Shown in pieces: positions 43,704 through 54,981 of a DNA stretch of 64,000 nucleotides. The position numbers and the translations under genes were made by a program. The DNA is from Panax quinquefolius (taxonomy: Eukaryota > Streptophyta > Magnoliopsida > Apiales > Araliaceae), in NCBI GenBank assembly GCA_020205615.1, contig CM035162.1:45870464-45934463 (forward strand), in the 5' to 3' direction. Below the pieces are notes generated by a model. The model saw only the letters and a program-made list of their open reading frames with translations, did not search any database and was not told the origin of the DNA. Positions within the stretch are counted from its first letter, which is position 1. Each line of letters opens with the position of its first letter.

Positions 43704-45278
43704 ATGACCCTCTTGATGTTTCAGGTTCCCGTAAGATTTATAGAGGGTATGCTGGAGCATTGGATACCGGAGAGACAGGTTTTCCTGTTTAGTACCCAGG
43801 AGTTGACTTTTACATTGGAGGAGTACGAGTGGTTGACGACATTACCCTTAGACAGACCTTATGCTCATATGGCTATCGGAGATATGCGCCGGAAGTTCAT
43901 CCAGTCATGTATTATCCCAACGTTTCCTGATAGATAGGTTTGGCTCATTGGACAGCTACGCACGACATTCTGGGGATTTTACCACACAAAACGATCAGTG
44001 GCATTTGGCCAAAGTGGATGTATTCATGATGTGCATAGTGGCGTATGTGTACATGCCACGATATATGGATGTACTGGACATCGATGTTATCATGGAAGTG
44101 AGAGCTCTCAGGGAGGGTCATACCATTATTCTAATGATTGTGGCGGAGACATTGAGGTCGGCCACATTTTGCAGCACCTACCTTGCAGGGGTATTTACAT
44201 GCAGTTTGATCATGTTATACGTGTGGTTTATGTCACACTAAAGACCGATTGGTACTTTCGCCGATACGGGTACTGCTTTACCAATGATATAGCTATGTCT
44301 TACTCCTTTCAGTCATCGGAGTGTATAGACGCTATGTCTTGGTCGGTATTTTTGGTAGGGATCGGAGACCCGTTTAGCATCTTGCCGTGCTCAGAGCTCA
44401 GCTCACCCTATAGCTTCATTACTCATGCTCCAGACATGGATTATCTCCCTCTGGCGGGTTTGAGGGGAATGACTACCTACCACCCCCTGGCTGTGATGTC
44501 ACAGTTTGACTAGTTCCAGGACTTCCATCCTTTTGATGGGGCGTTAGGTCAGTGTTTAGCTTCTCGCCATCTATCAGCAAAGGACCGATCCTGGGTGTAT
44601 GCATGTTGGGATCAGCGTTAGATAGTTAATTTTTCTATTAGTCATCGGGGTTGTTCACCAGAGTATACTGCGTGGATAGCGACAGAGACTTCATTGGTTG
44701 TGGCAGTATCCACAGTGCCGAGTATTGAGTCAGATGGTGGAGAGCCCATGGAGGACATTGATTCTCGCACCAAGGAGGAGCCATTTACTGGGTTGCAAGT
44801 AGCTCTTTTAGATTCTCCCAGTACTAGCATGGTTGTGATCCAGCATTCAGCACAGTATTTCGAGCAGAGTCTCCATCTTATGACCTTCGAGAGAGATCAT
44901 GCTGGAGCCTTGATGCCGACAGCTCTTGATGGGAGAGATGCCACTCTGTTAGAGAGAGACGAGGCATTAGCTCATAGAGATACTGCTGTTGTTGAGCGGG
45001 ATGAGGCCAGATCAGCCAGAGATGCAGTGATAGTCGATAGGGATATCGCCATATCTGCCCGGGATGTAGCCATTATAGATAGTACCACAGTGAGGTCCCT
45101 TACGAGTGGTATGATTATAGAGATGAACACATACATTAATGAACACCGCATCACCATCTAGATGGCCGTAGATCTCTTAGCTCGTGTGGATACCCTTGTA
45201 CAGGAGACCACATCGTTACCTCCTTGTGAGAGGGATGCCATGTTGGGCTTGATAGCTCACATATACACTGATTTGTAG
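43704..45278 (+). pseudogene. DUF7745-like gene with coiled-coil tail, antisense inside the Tat element
   Basis: Second gene antisense to Tat pol. Near the start it reads MLEHWIPERQVFLFSTQELT and FTLEEYEWLTTLPLD (43750-43850), which resembles plant retroelement proteins annotated as DUF7745 (the PTLEEY segment). After frameshifts, stretches such as YMPRYMDVLDIDVI, TLKTDWYFRRYGYCF and AMSWSVFLVGIGDP follow. The last part (44694-45161) is an intact frame with an acidic head and a perfect 7-residue repeat, each unit containing RD. A TAG at 45160 precedes the final segment ending AHIYTDL at 45278. Function unknown; several frameshifts make it non-functional. Confidence 0.65.
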
Positions 45279-46399
45279 ATAGGCTTGTATTTTCCTGCAC
45301 ATACTAGCTTAGCCATTTTGTCATTTGCAATTCATATTGTATATATCAAACATCATTATATATAGTAGGGACATATTTTTGGTCACTTCCCTTTTAGTTA
45401 TGCCTTGTTGCTTGCTTGATATTTGCCTATTTTTTAGGACTTGTGATCTTGATGTATTCTGAATTCATCCTTGATGGATGGACATTGAGTTGTCTTAGGA
45501 TATTTTAGAATGGATCGTCGATCTGTGTGTATTCCCTACCATCTTTGGTGTCTTGGGACTGGTTTCTGTATGTAAATATGGAGAGGAATGTGGCTTTCCT
45601 CTCTGAGGTTGACCGCACCACAGATGGTAACCAGTACTTCTATTCAAGAGGAGCCCAGTTAGTTCCATCTCTTATGGATTGGTGTTTCTCTTTGAGGAAT
45701 CAACCGCAGCTTAGATGGTCATCGATTCTCCCGTTTAGATGGGGAGGTCAGGTAGTTCCATCCCTTTGGTCTGAAGCCGATGAAAGGTGGTGGATTGAAA
45801 GATGATCCTAGTACCGTTGACAAGTGTTTATGTTTTGGTAGGGGGTTAGAATGAACTGTGAATGGCTGCATACGTACTCTTGTTGAAGAGGAGATTAGGT
45901 CTACGTAGTTCGAACCTGGTGTGGAGGTTCGATGATGTATGTGGAAAAAAGGGTGTAGGAATGTTTTTGTAATGAGAAGGGTGTTGAAATGTTTTTGTTG
46001 TTTTTGTTTTATTGCGACTGGACCATATAAAATATGGTTGCCTACGTACTCTCGTGTATCAAGGAGATCAGGTCGGCGTAGTTCGATCCATGTTCAGGAC
46101 GATTTGCAGCCAATGAAAAGTTTGATCCCATGTTCAAGACAAACTACGAGTGAGAAATTTTAATCCCATGTACAGGATAAACTATGGGTGTGAAAATTCT
46201 TATCCCCAGTGGGGTAAAACTAAGGGTTTAAAACCAAATGGAGAGAAAAGGATCTGGCGATCCGAAACCAGGCCGCTGGTTAGAAAATGTGTTTGTCCCT
46301 AATGGGGCAGATGAGTGTGAAGAGAAGTTGTATGTAGTGAAGGGTTAGAAAACCTAAAATGACTGGGGATCTGATTATTTAAAACTAGGATGTTTTCTT
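45279..46399. other. Tat spacer between antisense genes and integrase
   Basis: No coding sequence recognised. A motif of about 45 bp with TACGTACTCTxGTxxAxxAGGAGA and TxGGTCxxCGTAGTTCGA occurs twice (45869-45914 and 46029-46089). Short direct repeats with ATCCCATGT...CAGGA...AAACTA occur at 46126 and 46163. Confidence 0.55.
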
Positions 46400-47430
46400 G
46401 ATGGTGACCTCAGACATAGTACCGTTTCACGGTGTCCGAGTGAATAAGCTGTGAAAATTCATCGTCGTCCATTTCCTGTAAACTGAGAGCACCTCATGTC
46501 AATACCTCCTTGATAATAAACGGGCCTTTCCAGTTAGGGATAATTTTTCCCTTAGACTGATCTTGGTTATCAATGAACTTCTTCAAAACCAAGTCATGTG
46601 ATTTAAACTACCGTAGCCGGATCTTTCTGTTGTAGGACCTGCCGATCCTTTGTCGATATAACTGACCGTGGAAGATAGTAGTGGCACACCTTTCGTCTAT
46701 TAGAGACAATCGGTGATACCTATCTTGTACCCATTGGTCTTCATCCAGCTAAGCGTCTATCAACACTCTGAGGGATTCCATTTCCACTTCTATGGGTAGC
46801 TCTGCTTCCATCCTATAGGTTAATGCGTACGGGGTTGCCCCAATGGAAGTGTGCATTGATGTTGTGTAGGCTAACAAAGTAGGAGGCAATAAGTTAGGCC
46901 GTCCTTTGTGGTTGGCAGACATCTTTTGCATGATCTTCTTGATGTTTTTGTTAGCCGCTTCAACAACACCATTCATCTTTGGATGGTAGATAACGGAGTT
47001 GAGATGTTTGATGTGGAATTTGCTGCACAACTCCTCCATCATTTTGTTGTTGAGGTTCTTAGTATTGTCTAACATAATTACCTCTGGTTGTCCATATCGA
47101 CAAATGACATTGTTTTTGATGAAAGAAATGATGACTTCTTTGGTAACACTGGGGAAGGAGGCTATTTCTACCCACTTAGTGAAGTAGTCGATTATGATGA
47201 AGATAAACCGATGCCCATTACTGGCTTTGGGCTCGATGGGCCCGATCACGTCCATTCCCCACATTGAGAAGGGCCAAGGAGAACTCATAGTGTGTAGCTC
47301 CCATAAATTTTTCACTGATAACATCTCTTGATGTGATCATCACAGTCAGCTTTGAGAGAGAGCCAGTAATGCCATGTTCTGAGGACCTTCTTAACAAGCA
47401 GAGGGCCGCTCATGTGTGGCCCACATACTC
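46400..47430 (-). pseudogene. Integrase of the Tat element
   Basis: Minus strand. The zinc-binding end (about 47430-47330) includes GGVCGPHMSGPLLVKKVLRT and HYWLSLKADCDDHIKRC. A 191-codon open stretch (47324-46749) holds the catalytic core: GMDVIGPIEPKASNGHR (first Asp), MLDNTKNLNNKM (second Asp) and GVVEAANKNIKKIM (Glu), so the D,D,E triad is present. The C-terminal part (to about 46400) has KSHDLVLKKFI, PNWKGPFIIKEV and DTVKRYYV, typical of Tat. A stop at 47325 and further stops past 46749 interrupt it. Confidence 0.9.
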
Positions 47431-47639
47431 CACCATGGATCTCATCCATGAGCCTTTGATCTTGGTCCTTGTCCAGACATCTGAGGACACCTAATCCTAC
47501 ATCCCTTTGTAGAGTGCATCTCCACTCAGATAGAACTTCATAGCCAGTCGATGAATCTGCCTTCTTTCAGTCAGGCTCGCCTCAACGAGTGTAGATCCAT
47601 CATGTAAGTACTCCTTTATATGCTGATACCAAGGGTGCT

Positions 47640-48110
47640 AGATGGGAGGTAGCTCATCCGATACTTCTCCAATGTAATTCCCATAAGCTAAAGCCTTTTG
47701 TTGGGCAAATGTGAGGGTTGGCATGTCTTCTTTGTCATGTATGTTGATCAAGGAGGACAAGGTTGCTTGTGCATCCGCAAAATCATTCCTATTCCAAGGA
47801 ATGTGGAGGAAGGATATTTCTTCAAACTTCGAAGCCAATCTGTAGAACATGCCGATGGTAAGGCAGCAAGTGTAGACCTTTGGTGTGATAGATTCATGTG
47901 GTTTGTCTGATTACCAACTCGGAAACTCCAATGACAGCTAACCATCTGATGCCCATTGATTGGGCAAGTTTTAGCCCCATGATACAACCTTCATACTCAG
48001 CTGTGTTGTTGGTGTTGGAAAACTGCAATTTGACGACGACGAGATGCTGCTCCCCTGTAACGAATACTAGAACTGCTCCAACCCCAAAACCTTACATATT
48101 TACAACTCTA
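47640..48110 (-). pseudogene. Second (archaeal-type) RNase H of the Tat element
   Basis: Minus strand, between RNase H and integrase. Readable pieces are GFGVGAVLVFVTGEQHLV, LQFSNTNNTAEYEGCIMGLK and LAQSMGI; the NNTAEYE string with its Glu is characteristic of the extra RNase H of Tat elements. Later frame pieces (FYRLASKFEEISFLHIPWNR, NDFADAQATLSSL) give the C-terminal part with the NxxADALA-like ending. Frameshifts near 47850-47900 separate them. Confidence 0.85.
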
Positions 48111-48239
48111 TCAAAATGCATCCTCCATGTTTGGCGTGTATTGTACTGATGGTATTGCTGAATTACCATTACACCTTCATCGGGGAAGTATGTTTCCAAG
48201 GGTTTGAAGTCCCCTGAAGGTGCGGCGACAAGTTGATCC

Positions 48240-49534
48240 ACAATCCCTTATCCTTTAATGGACTTCTGCATCACGTAAATGATGTCAAATTGTTGTAGGA
48301 CCAACTACCATCTGGATAGTCGATAGTTCAGCATGGGTTTACTAAACACGTACTTGAGAGGATCCATGCGGGATATGAGATGGGTTGTGTGACCATGGAG
48401 GTAATGCTGTAACCTTGTTGAAGCCCATGCTAAAGCACAACAAGTCTTCTCAATCAGAGTGTACTTGTGTTCACTGCTGCTGAATCTTTTGATGAGGTAG
48501 TAGATAGCTCGCTCTTGGCCTAACATCTTTCTGTCCCAGCATGTAGCCCATGGCATTGTCACTTATGGACAGGTACATGAATAGGGGAACATCATCCCTA
48601 GATGGTACCAAAACAGGAGCTTTGACTAGCTGCTCTTTAATTGTAAGGAAGGCCTTCTAGCACTCATCATTCCACTTCATGGTGGAGTTCTTCCTTAATA
48701 ACTTGAAGATAGGCTCACACGTTGCTGTGAGTTGAGAAATGAACATGCTAATGAAGTTGATTCTTCCCAAAAATCCCCGTATTTCTTTCTGTGTCTGAGG
48801 AATGGGCATTTCCGTAATGACCTAGATTTTGGTGGGATCCAGCTCAATCCCCTTATGGCTGACTAGGAATCCTAGCAACTTACCTAATATAACACCAAAG
48901 GCGCACTTGGCTGGATTCAACTTCAAGTTGTACTTACACAACCTGTTGAAGAGCTTTTTGAGGTGGTCTAGGTGGTCTTCCTCCTTTCGGGATTTGATGA
49001 TGATGTCATCCACATAGATCTCTATCTCCTTGTACATTAAATCATGGAAAAGAGTCATCATGGCTCGTTGGTAGGTAGCTCCGGCATTGATTAGGCCGAA
49101 CAACAACCGTCTAAAGCAAAAGGTTCCCCAAGACATGATGAAGGCAGTTTTCTCATGATCCTCTTCAGCAACCATGATTTGATGGTACCCCGCAAAGCAA
49201 TCAACAAAGGAGTACATGTCGTATTGAGCAGTATTGTCAATGAGAATGTGGATAAACGGCATGGGAAAGCTATCTTTAAGGCAAGCTTTATTCAGATCCC
49301 GGTAATCCACACAAACTCGCACCTTTCCTCCTGGTTTAGGCACAAGGACTATATTTGATAGCCATTCAGGGTATGTAGACACCATGATGATGCCTACGTG
49401 AAATTGTTTCACAATTTCTTCTTTAACCTTAAAACTCCACTCAGTTTTTAATAGCATGAGCTTCTACCTGACTGGCTTGAATCCCTCTTTGATAGGACGC
49501 GATGAATGACTATGTCAGTGGACTATGTCCATCT
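48240..49534 (-). pseudogene. RT and first RNase H of the Tat element
   Basis: Minus strand. RT opens with RPIKEGFKPVR near 49500 and continues through a 211-codon open stretch (49457-48822) with YPEWLSNIVLVPKPGGKVR, YRDLNKACLKDSFPMP and IEIYVDDIIIKSRKEEDHLD, so the YVDD catalytic motif is intact. After a stop at 48820 the connection reads PIPQTQKEIRGFLGRINFIS and the RNase H includes DNAMGYMLGQ, then EHKYTLIEKTCCALAWA and HYLHGHTTHLISRMDPLKY. Upstream gag and protease are lost at 49534. Confidence 0.9.
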
Positions 49535-51040
49535 CAAGTACATTTTAGTGTGTTTGTAGTTGCATTTTGTGTTATTTTGCATTGCATATACTGAGAACTC
49601 CTATGGTGTGAAAGTGTAGGAAAATGGCATAGCTCGGCGTTGGTAGGTGGCATGAGATCGGTGAAGGCATGACAAGAGGGTCGAGTGGACAAAAGAAACT
49701 GAGCATTGATAGACAAGGAAGCAAGAGTATCATGTCAAAGAATCAGTAGCAGCATGACAAGGAAGCAGCAATAGCAGAACACAAGATTGCAGATTTCAGA
49801 GCCGTCTGTGCAAGCAAATGCATGAAAGTTAGAAGCTAAACATCGCTACCGCCATCACCCGGAAGGAACATATTTGGCACACACACGCGCCTGGTTTATA
49901 AAGGGATCGCGCATAGCTACTAGCGTCATCGACTGTTGTTGCTGACTTTATTTTATTTTTGAAATTTTAAATGTTTGAGTTGGTATAAACTACTCTGGTT
50001 GATACCAGACGCGATTATCTTTAGTTTGAACGAGTTTTTCATATGAGAGAACTAGCGTTCTACACTATGAGCGAATTCCAACGAGGATCCAAGCATAGAC
50101 TTCATTTTTTAATTCTCTTCTTTAGAATTCAATCATCGACTACGAACTATTGTTATGTTGCTGGAGAGTATTGAGGATTTGAACATCACATTTGGATTAT
50201 AATTTGACATTGGCTTTGATCAATTCTATCTTCTCTTTCAATTGTTTAATTAGTTTCCATGTGTTACTCTAATCCCATAATGGCTTTTGGTTCAGACATG
50301 AACTAAACTCCATTATGGGATTCTAACTAATTTTAATATGTAGTCTAATTGATGGCTTGATTGCTTGATTGTTAGTGTATCATCAGGAATTTCTATTATG
50401 ATTGATTTGATTGTATGAATGCTTGATCACCATTCATTTTATGTACTTGCATGGAATTGAAAAATAACATGTGAGTATGGTTGTAATCATGATAGCATAC
50501 ATGTATGGGGCTGAATTGCTTAGCTTTATACTTCGTGAATTAGATTGGCATATACTGTTTCACCATGTGAGTTATATAAGGGCTTGAGCTTAAATTCAAT
50601 ATGGCGGCAATTTCAAATAGAAATATAGTGATTTTGGGTTTTATTGATGATTACATAATTTCTATTGTATGTGGATATTATGTAAGTAGGTCATAATTTA
50701 TTTAAAAATGGTTATGTCTACATTTGTACTTTTGGCTAATTTTCTGTGGTACGTGAATAATCTTACATGATGGTGATATTTAGATGAACTATTAAATGAA
50801 GTTAGGATCCCATTATTTCCATATTTAATTTATCATTTTATTATTCTTCTTTTATTTATTATTTAGTTTATATGCATTCAAAATCATAGCGTTCGTTTAA
50901 GCATATAAAAATAGTGATATAGTTGATGCATAATAGTTTAATTTAGAAACCTTTCTCCATGGATCGATACTTTACTTACTCTGTATTACTTGTTGACCCA
51001 TATATGCTTGCATGAGTTAGAGTCTTTTTATTAGAACTAA
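49535..51040 (+). repeat. Athila-like LTR, copy 3
   Basis: Plus strand, about 1.5 kb. The 3' part carries GGATCGATACTTTACTTACT and ATTACTTGTTGACCCATATA, as in copies 1 and 2. The first part has TTTTAGTGTGTTTGTAGTTG and a GCGAATTCCAACGAGGATCC segment. It is bordered by Tat RT on the left and the pol tail of gypsy A3 on the right. No coding sequence inside. Confidence 0.6.
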
Positions 51041-51195
51041 AAAGGAGGAAATAATACCTTAAATCAAAGTTTTGTGGAGAAACCACGATGTTGAGGAAAT
51101 GACTTGGGAGTTAGAATCTCAAATGAAGTCAAGGTATCCTCACCTCTTCGACATACCAGGTACGCACCCTAATTTTGAGGGTGAAATTTCATAAG
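51041..51195 (+). pseudogene. C-terminal tail of gypsy A3 pol
   Basis: About 150 bp aligning with the end of A1 pol (8250-8395). It reads VEKPRC or, in the shifted frame, WRNHDVEEMTWELE, then MKSRYPHLFDIPG, the usual C-terminal end of Tekay-type polyproteins. All upstream coding sequence is missing. Confidence 0.85.
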
Positions 51196-52085
51196 GAGGG
51201 GAGATTGCAAGACCCCGAATTTTATGAAATGAAAGTATTCAATTTTCCTATAATTATTATTCTATTTAGTAAATAGTTAAATTGATAAAAGGTTAAAGTT
51301 AAGGGTGATATTTGAAAATTTTGCAAAAAAAGCAAGTTGATATAAAATATTCGTTGTGTCGGGGAATATTCGTTTTAACAGGAAATATTTGTACGATGGC
51401 ACAATCATTGGTGGACCCCACAACGGAAGTATTGTCGTATTTAGAAAATGACAGAATTATCATTTAATAAAAATAACGGCGAAAGTTTTACCGTTAAACT
51501 ATTGAACTACCCTAGTAGTAAAATACGATGTCGTGTGTGGTTGCGTATAAGTAGCACTCAGTATTGATTATTGATGCTTACGTGAGAAGTCACTCGGTTA
51601 TACTCAATTATTGCTACAATGAATGATGCATCATATCTCTCATATTATTGATTCAATTATTGTCACAAGATCATCTGCATAATATTTATTATTATTAAAT
51701 CAATAATTGAGACGACAAAGTTATTCATATTATTATTTGCTATATTGACAATGTCTAAGTTCTTACAAGAGAGGTTTGATCACCTAATTGCTTGCCACCA
51801 ATAAGGAGAAATGCTTATCTGAAAGCCCCTCTTTCACGGGAACGACATGGTTGTTAAATATTGTGAGTTATAATATTAATGATGAATAAGTTCGTGTTGA
51901 TTAAAGATGAAATTGATAGTTCCATTGTGTTGGGATTATTGGTGTTAGTGGAAATCGACATTTATTTAGATAATAATTTATGTCTGGAGGTTATATTGAC
52001 CAATCGGGTAATTAATCAGATAAATAAGCAATTAATTACTATTAATTCACATGTTTATAACTATGTGTTCACATGTGTGTACTAT

Positions 52086-52345
52086 TGATTCACATGTATA
52101 TACTATTAGGGGAGGTGGTACAAGATTGATAATACTTGCATGACTAAATTAAAAATAAAGGTATAGATGAATGTACTATACTGTAATTATTTTTTTCACA
52201 TTTATAGATCTATTGAGTCACGTGATTGTATTATTGATTCACATGATATACTATTAGGGGAGGTGGTGCAAGTTTGATAATACTTGCAGGACTAAATTAA
52301 AAATGAAAGAAAAGATGAAGGTATTATACTGTAATATTTCGAGCC
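52086..52345 (+). repeat. Tandem duplication in LTR A3
   Basis: Two copies of about 115-145 bp, both containing ATTGATTCACATG, ACTATTAGGGGAGGTGGT and TGATAATACTTGCA. They are not seen in LTRs A1 or A4. Confidence 0.85.
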
Positions 52346-52756
52346 CCAAAATGTGCAATTATCAAAACTATATTTTCCAATAAATAGAAGCTCATTCTTC
52401 CTTCATTCTCACCAATTCACTAAGACTCACAAGAGCATTTATAGAGAGAGAAGCTTTAGAGAGAAAGTAGAAGAGAATTCTGTTACCTCACTATTCCAGT
52501 ATCCAGTCTTCTTCTGAGGTAAGGGATATTATTTTTATTCAGTATTCATAGGAATAATATTTTCTTCCATACTCTGTAGTATGTGAGTAATATTATTGCG
52601 TCTCGTATTCCTGATTATACCATCATTCGGTTAAAGTATTTCATCTATATTCCATGAAATTAGTAGAATATCCTTGAAATTTGCGCTTCATCTAGTATCG
52701 CTTCACAAAGATATTTTATGTACATTCTTGTTAATTTTTAAGTTTTTCAAGTCGGA

Positions 52757-52930
52757 GTACTGTCCATGAGTACTATCCATTTATACGGTACTATTCACAA
52801 AGTACTATTCACAAGTACTATTCATAAAGTACTATTCATAGGGTACTATTCCTGAAGTACTATTCACGGGATACTATTCATGGGGTACTATTCACCCGGG
52901 TACTATTCACCCGGAGTACTATTCATAACA
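52757..52930 (+). repeat. TACTATTCAC array of LTR A3
   Basis: About eleven units of GTACTATTCAC or GTACTATTCAT spaced 12-19 bases. The matching arrays are at 3241-3450, 10027-10235 and, much shorter, 58763-58810. Confidence 0.9.
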
Positions 52931-53926
52931 AAAATTGTTTTCTTTTCGGTCCAAATCATTTTTGATACGGTATCATTCTTGAATTTTACTCCACAAAGCA
53001 GTATCATGTTGACAATTTGGACAATATTAAATTCTGGATAAATTAAATTATAAATCTTTAAAATTTATCCTTGAACTTGTTTGATTGAATTCTTATATCA
53101 TTGTCATCATCCTCATGTTTATATTATGTTGAAAGTCATCCGTGGCCTGTAGTGCATAGATGAACTTGGTATGATTATGACTAGGGATTATTAGGTATAA
53201 TCATGACCGTAATGTTACAAATGATGTGTTAAAAATCCTCATTGGCCTGTAGTGCATTGATGGACAGTTATTGGCATGATCATGACCATTGATGAATACA
53301 CGAATATCTTTGGCCCGTAGTGCATGGATAATTTGTGGTCATGATACTAAAGAAAATCCTTGACCGTAGTGCAGGGGTGATTCAATGATGTGGATTATTT
53401 ATTAAGTTGAGTCTCAGCGATAAAAGTGATGAAAAACCTTTTAAATTATAGAAGATAGTAGATTTTATGTTCTACTTGACTCTTCTAATGGATTGCTTGT
53501 TCCGCTGCAGTTAAACTTGATGTTTGTTATATTTTATCAGTTTAACACTATTGAAGGCTAAAGATAAATTATTCTGCATTATCTTAGTCATAATATTTCT
53601 TACTGGGCTAGTTGAGGTCACCCTTTTACTTTCATTGTTCTCTTCAGGAAATGAGAACGTAGCTGGGACTAGTCGGGGAACGAAGTGACGGTCCAGATGA
53701 TAGCATTAGTAGTCCTCACTATTCTATGAAATAGTGTGATAATAAATGTATTGAGGACTCCATTGGAGTTGAATACTGTCTAAAAGACAATATTCGTATT
53801 AAAACTCTCAGTTTATGTTTTGTCGTATTTTACACGATAATTGTATTTTTAAGTTGTATTTGAATTTTGTACCATATATTTGGCGACTCAAGATCGGTGA
53901 TGTATACCTATTTTGGGGGCGTCACA

Positions 53927-54970
53927 ATCAAGTTAAATACGATGAGGTAAGAGTTGTAGACACTCAGAGAAATGTATTGAAGCAAGCTTCTCAAATATGA
54001 AACATTCGTTTTGATGAGATAATCAAAAGAGTTTGATTTTATCAAAAACAAGAATGAACCTAGTGTGTACAAAATGGTCAGTGGGAGCGTCGTGACATTC
54101 CTAGTATTATATGTTAATATACTACGGATAAGGAATGACATTCCAATGCTACAATTAGTAAAGATAAAGTTGTCTAAATATTCCTCCGCGAATGATTTGG
54201 GAAGAGTATCGTTATTGGGGATACAAATCTATATAGATAGATTTAATAGGATGCTCGACTTAACCCAAGAAACGTATATTCATTTGATGCTAAAGTTAAT
54301 TAGCATGGTAAACTCCAAGAGATGTCTCATGTTGTTGAGCCATGGAGTGTATCTCTCTTAATAGTCCCCATAGACTCCTAAAAGAGAGAGATCGCATGAG
54401 TAAAAATCATGTATGCAATAAAATATATGAGACCTGATGTTGATCAGTCATATTCTGAAGAAGTTCATTGTGAGTCAGTGAAAAACATTTTAAAGTACTT
54501 AATCAGCACTAAGGATGTGATCATATTCATGGTGGGTCTGCATTAAAACTAGAGGGCTTAACAGACTCAAGTTTTTTTAGACAGACCAAGACAACAAAAA
54601 AATCCACTTTAAGGTAAAGTGTTACCTTAAACATTGGTGTAATGAATTGGAAGGTTTCAAATAGCAAAGAGTTGCTGGTTTAGTGATAAAGACAAAGTAT
54701 ATAGCTGTAAATGAAGCTACAAGTTGATTGTTTGGATGAAAAGTTCATTACAGAACTAGGAATAATTCCTAAGTCTCATCTTGGATCTAAACATGTGTTG
54801 TGGCACTTTCATTTGATTATAGGTATCATTGAGAGATGGGAAATCATTATAGAGATAGTGGACTCAAAAGAACAACATTGCATATCCATTAACTAAAGCT
54901 TATCCAACAGCAGGATAATCGTCACTTCGAGAAGAAGGGTATGAGATACCATGGCGATTGGCTTTAGTGC
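53927..54970 (+). pseudogene. Copia RT and RNase H remnant
   Basis: Ty1/copia pol, 3' portion. RT pieces: LKQAS then NIRFDEIIKR (about 53977-54030), VSGSVVTFLVLYVNILRIRN (54074 on), where the usual YVDDIL reads YVNIL after a change and deletion, LLGIQIYIDRFNRMLDLTQE and SKRCLMLLSHGVYLS. RNase H pieces: VHCESVKNILKYLISTKDV (about 54460-54530) and KHVLWHFHLIIGIIERWEI (54792 on), the end of copia RNase H. Numerous stops. The upstream part of pol was displaced by LTR A3. Confidence 0.88.
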
Positions 54971-54980
54971 AAGTGGGAGA
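54971..54980 (+). other. Copia polypurine tract
   Basis: AAGTGGGAGA directly before the TTGAAAGTAG LTR start, the usual copia arrangement. Confidence 0.85.
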
Positions 54981-54981
54981 T

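Larger units (their letters stand above)
38100..49534 (-). mobile_element. Tat-lineage Ty3/gypsy element, 5' truncated, with antisense genes
   Basis: Minus-strand order from right to left: RT (49534-48822), RNase H (to about 48240), a second RNase H domain, integrase (47430-46400), about 6.7 kb of extra DNA, polypurine tract, 3' LTR. The second RNase H and the long interval between integrase and 3' LTR are hallmarks of the Tat lineage (Ogre/Retand group). Gag and protease are missing, cut by an Athila-like LTR at 49535. The extra DNA holds two genes on the opposite strand. All frames are interrupted, so the copy is dead. Confidence 0.88.
51206..53926 (+). repeat. 3' LTR of gypsy A3
   Basis: Starts TGCAAGACCCCG after an AAGGAGGGGAGAT polypurine tract and ends GGGGGCGTCACA. 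It is a diverged member of the A family. Family landmarks are present: GGAATATTCG strings, a degenerate TATA (CAATAAATAG near 52378), TACTATTCAC array (52757-52930) and GTAGTGCAxxGATG array (53135-53370). A tandem duplication (52086-52340) is private to this copy. The sequence after 53926 is copia RT, so the LTR sits in a copia element. Confidence 0.9.

Noticed and set aside
44130..44175. CCHC-like residues in one frame of the DUF7745-like gene
   Set aside because: Cysteines and histidines appear only in the shifted frame (43998-44513); the neighbouring frame gives the better protein-like reading, so no zinc knuckle is claimed.
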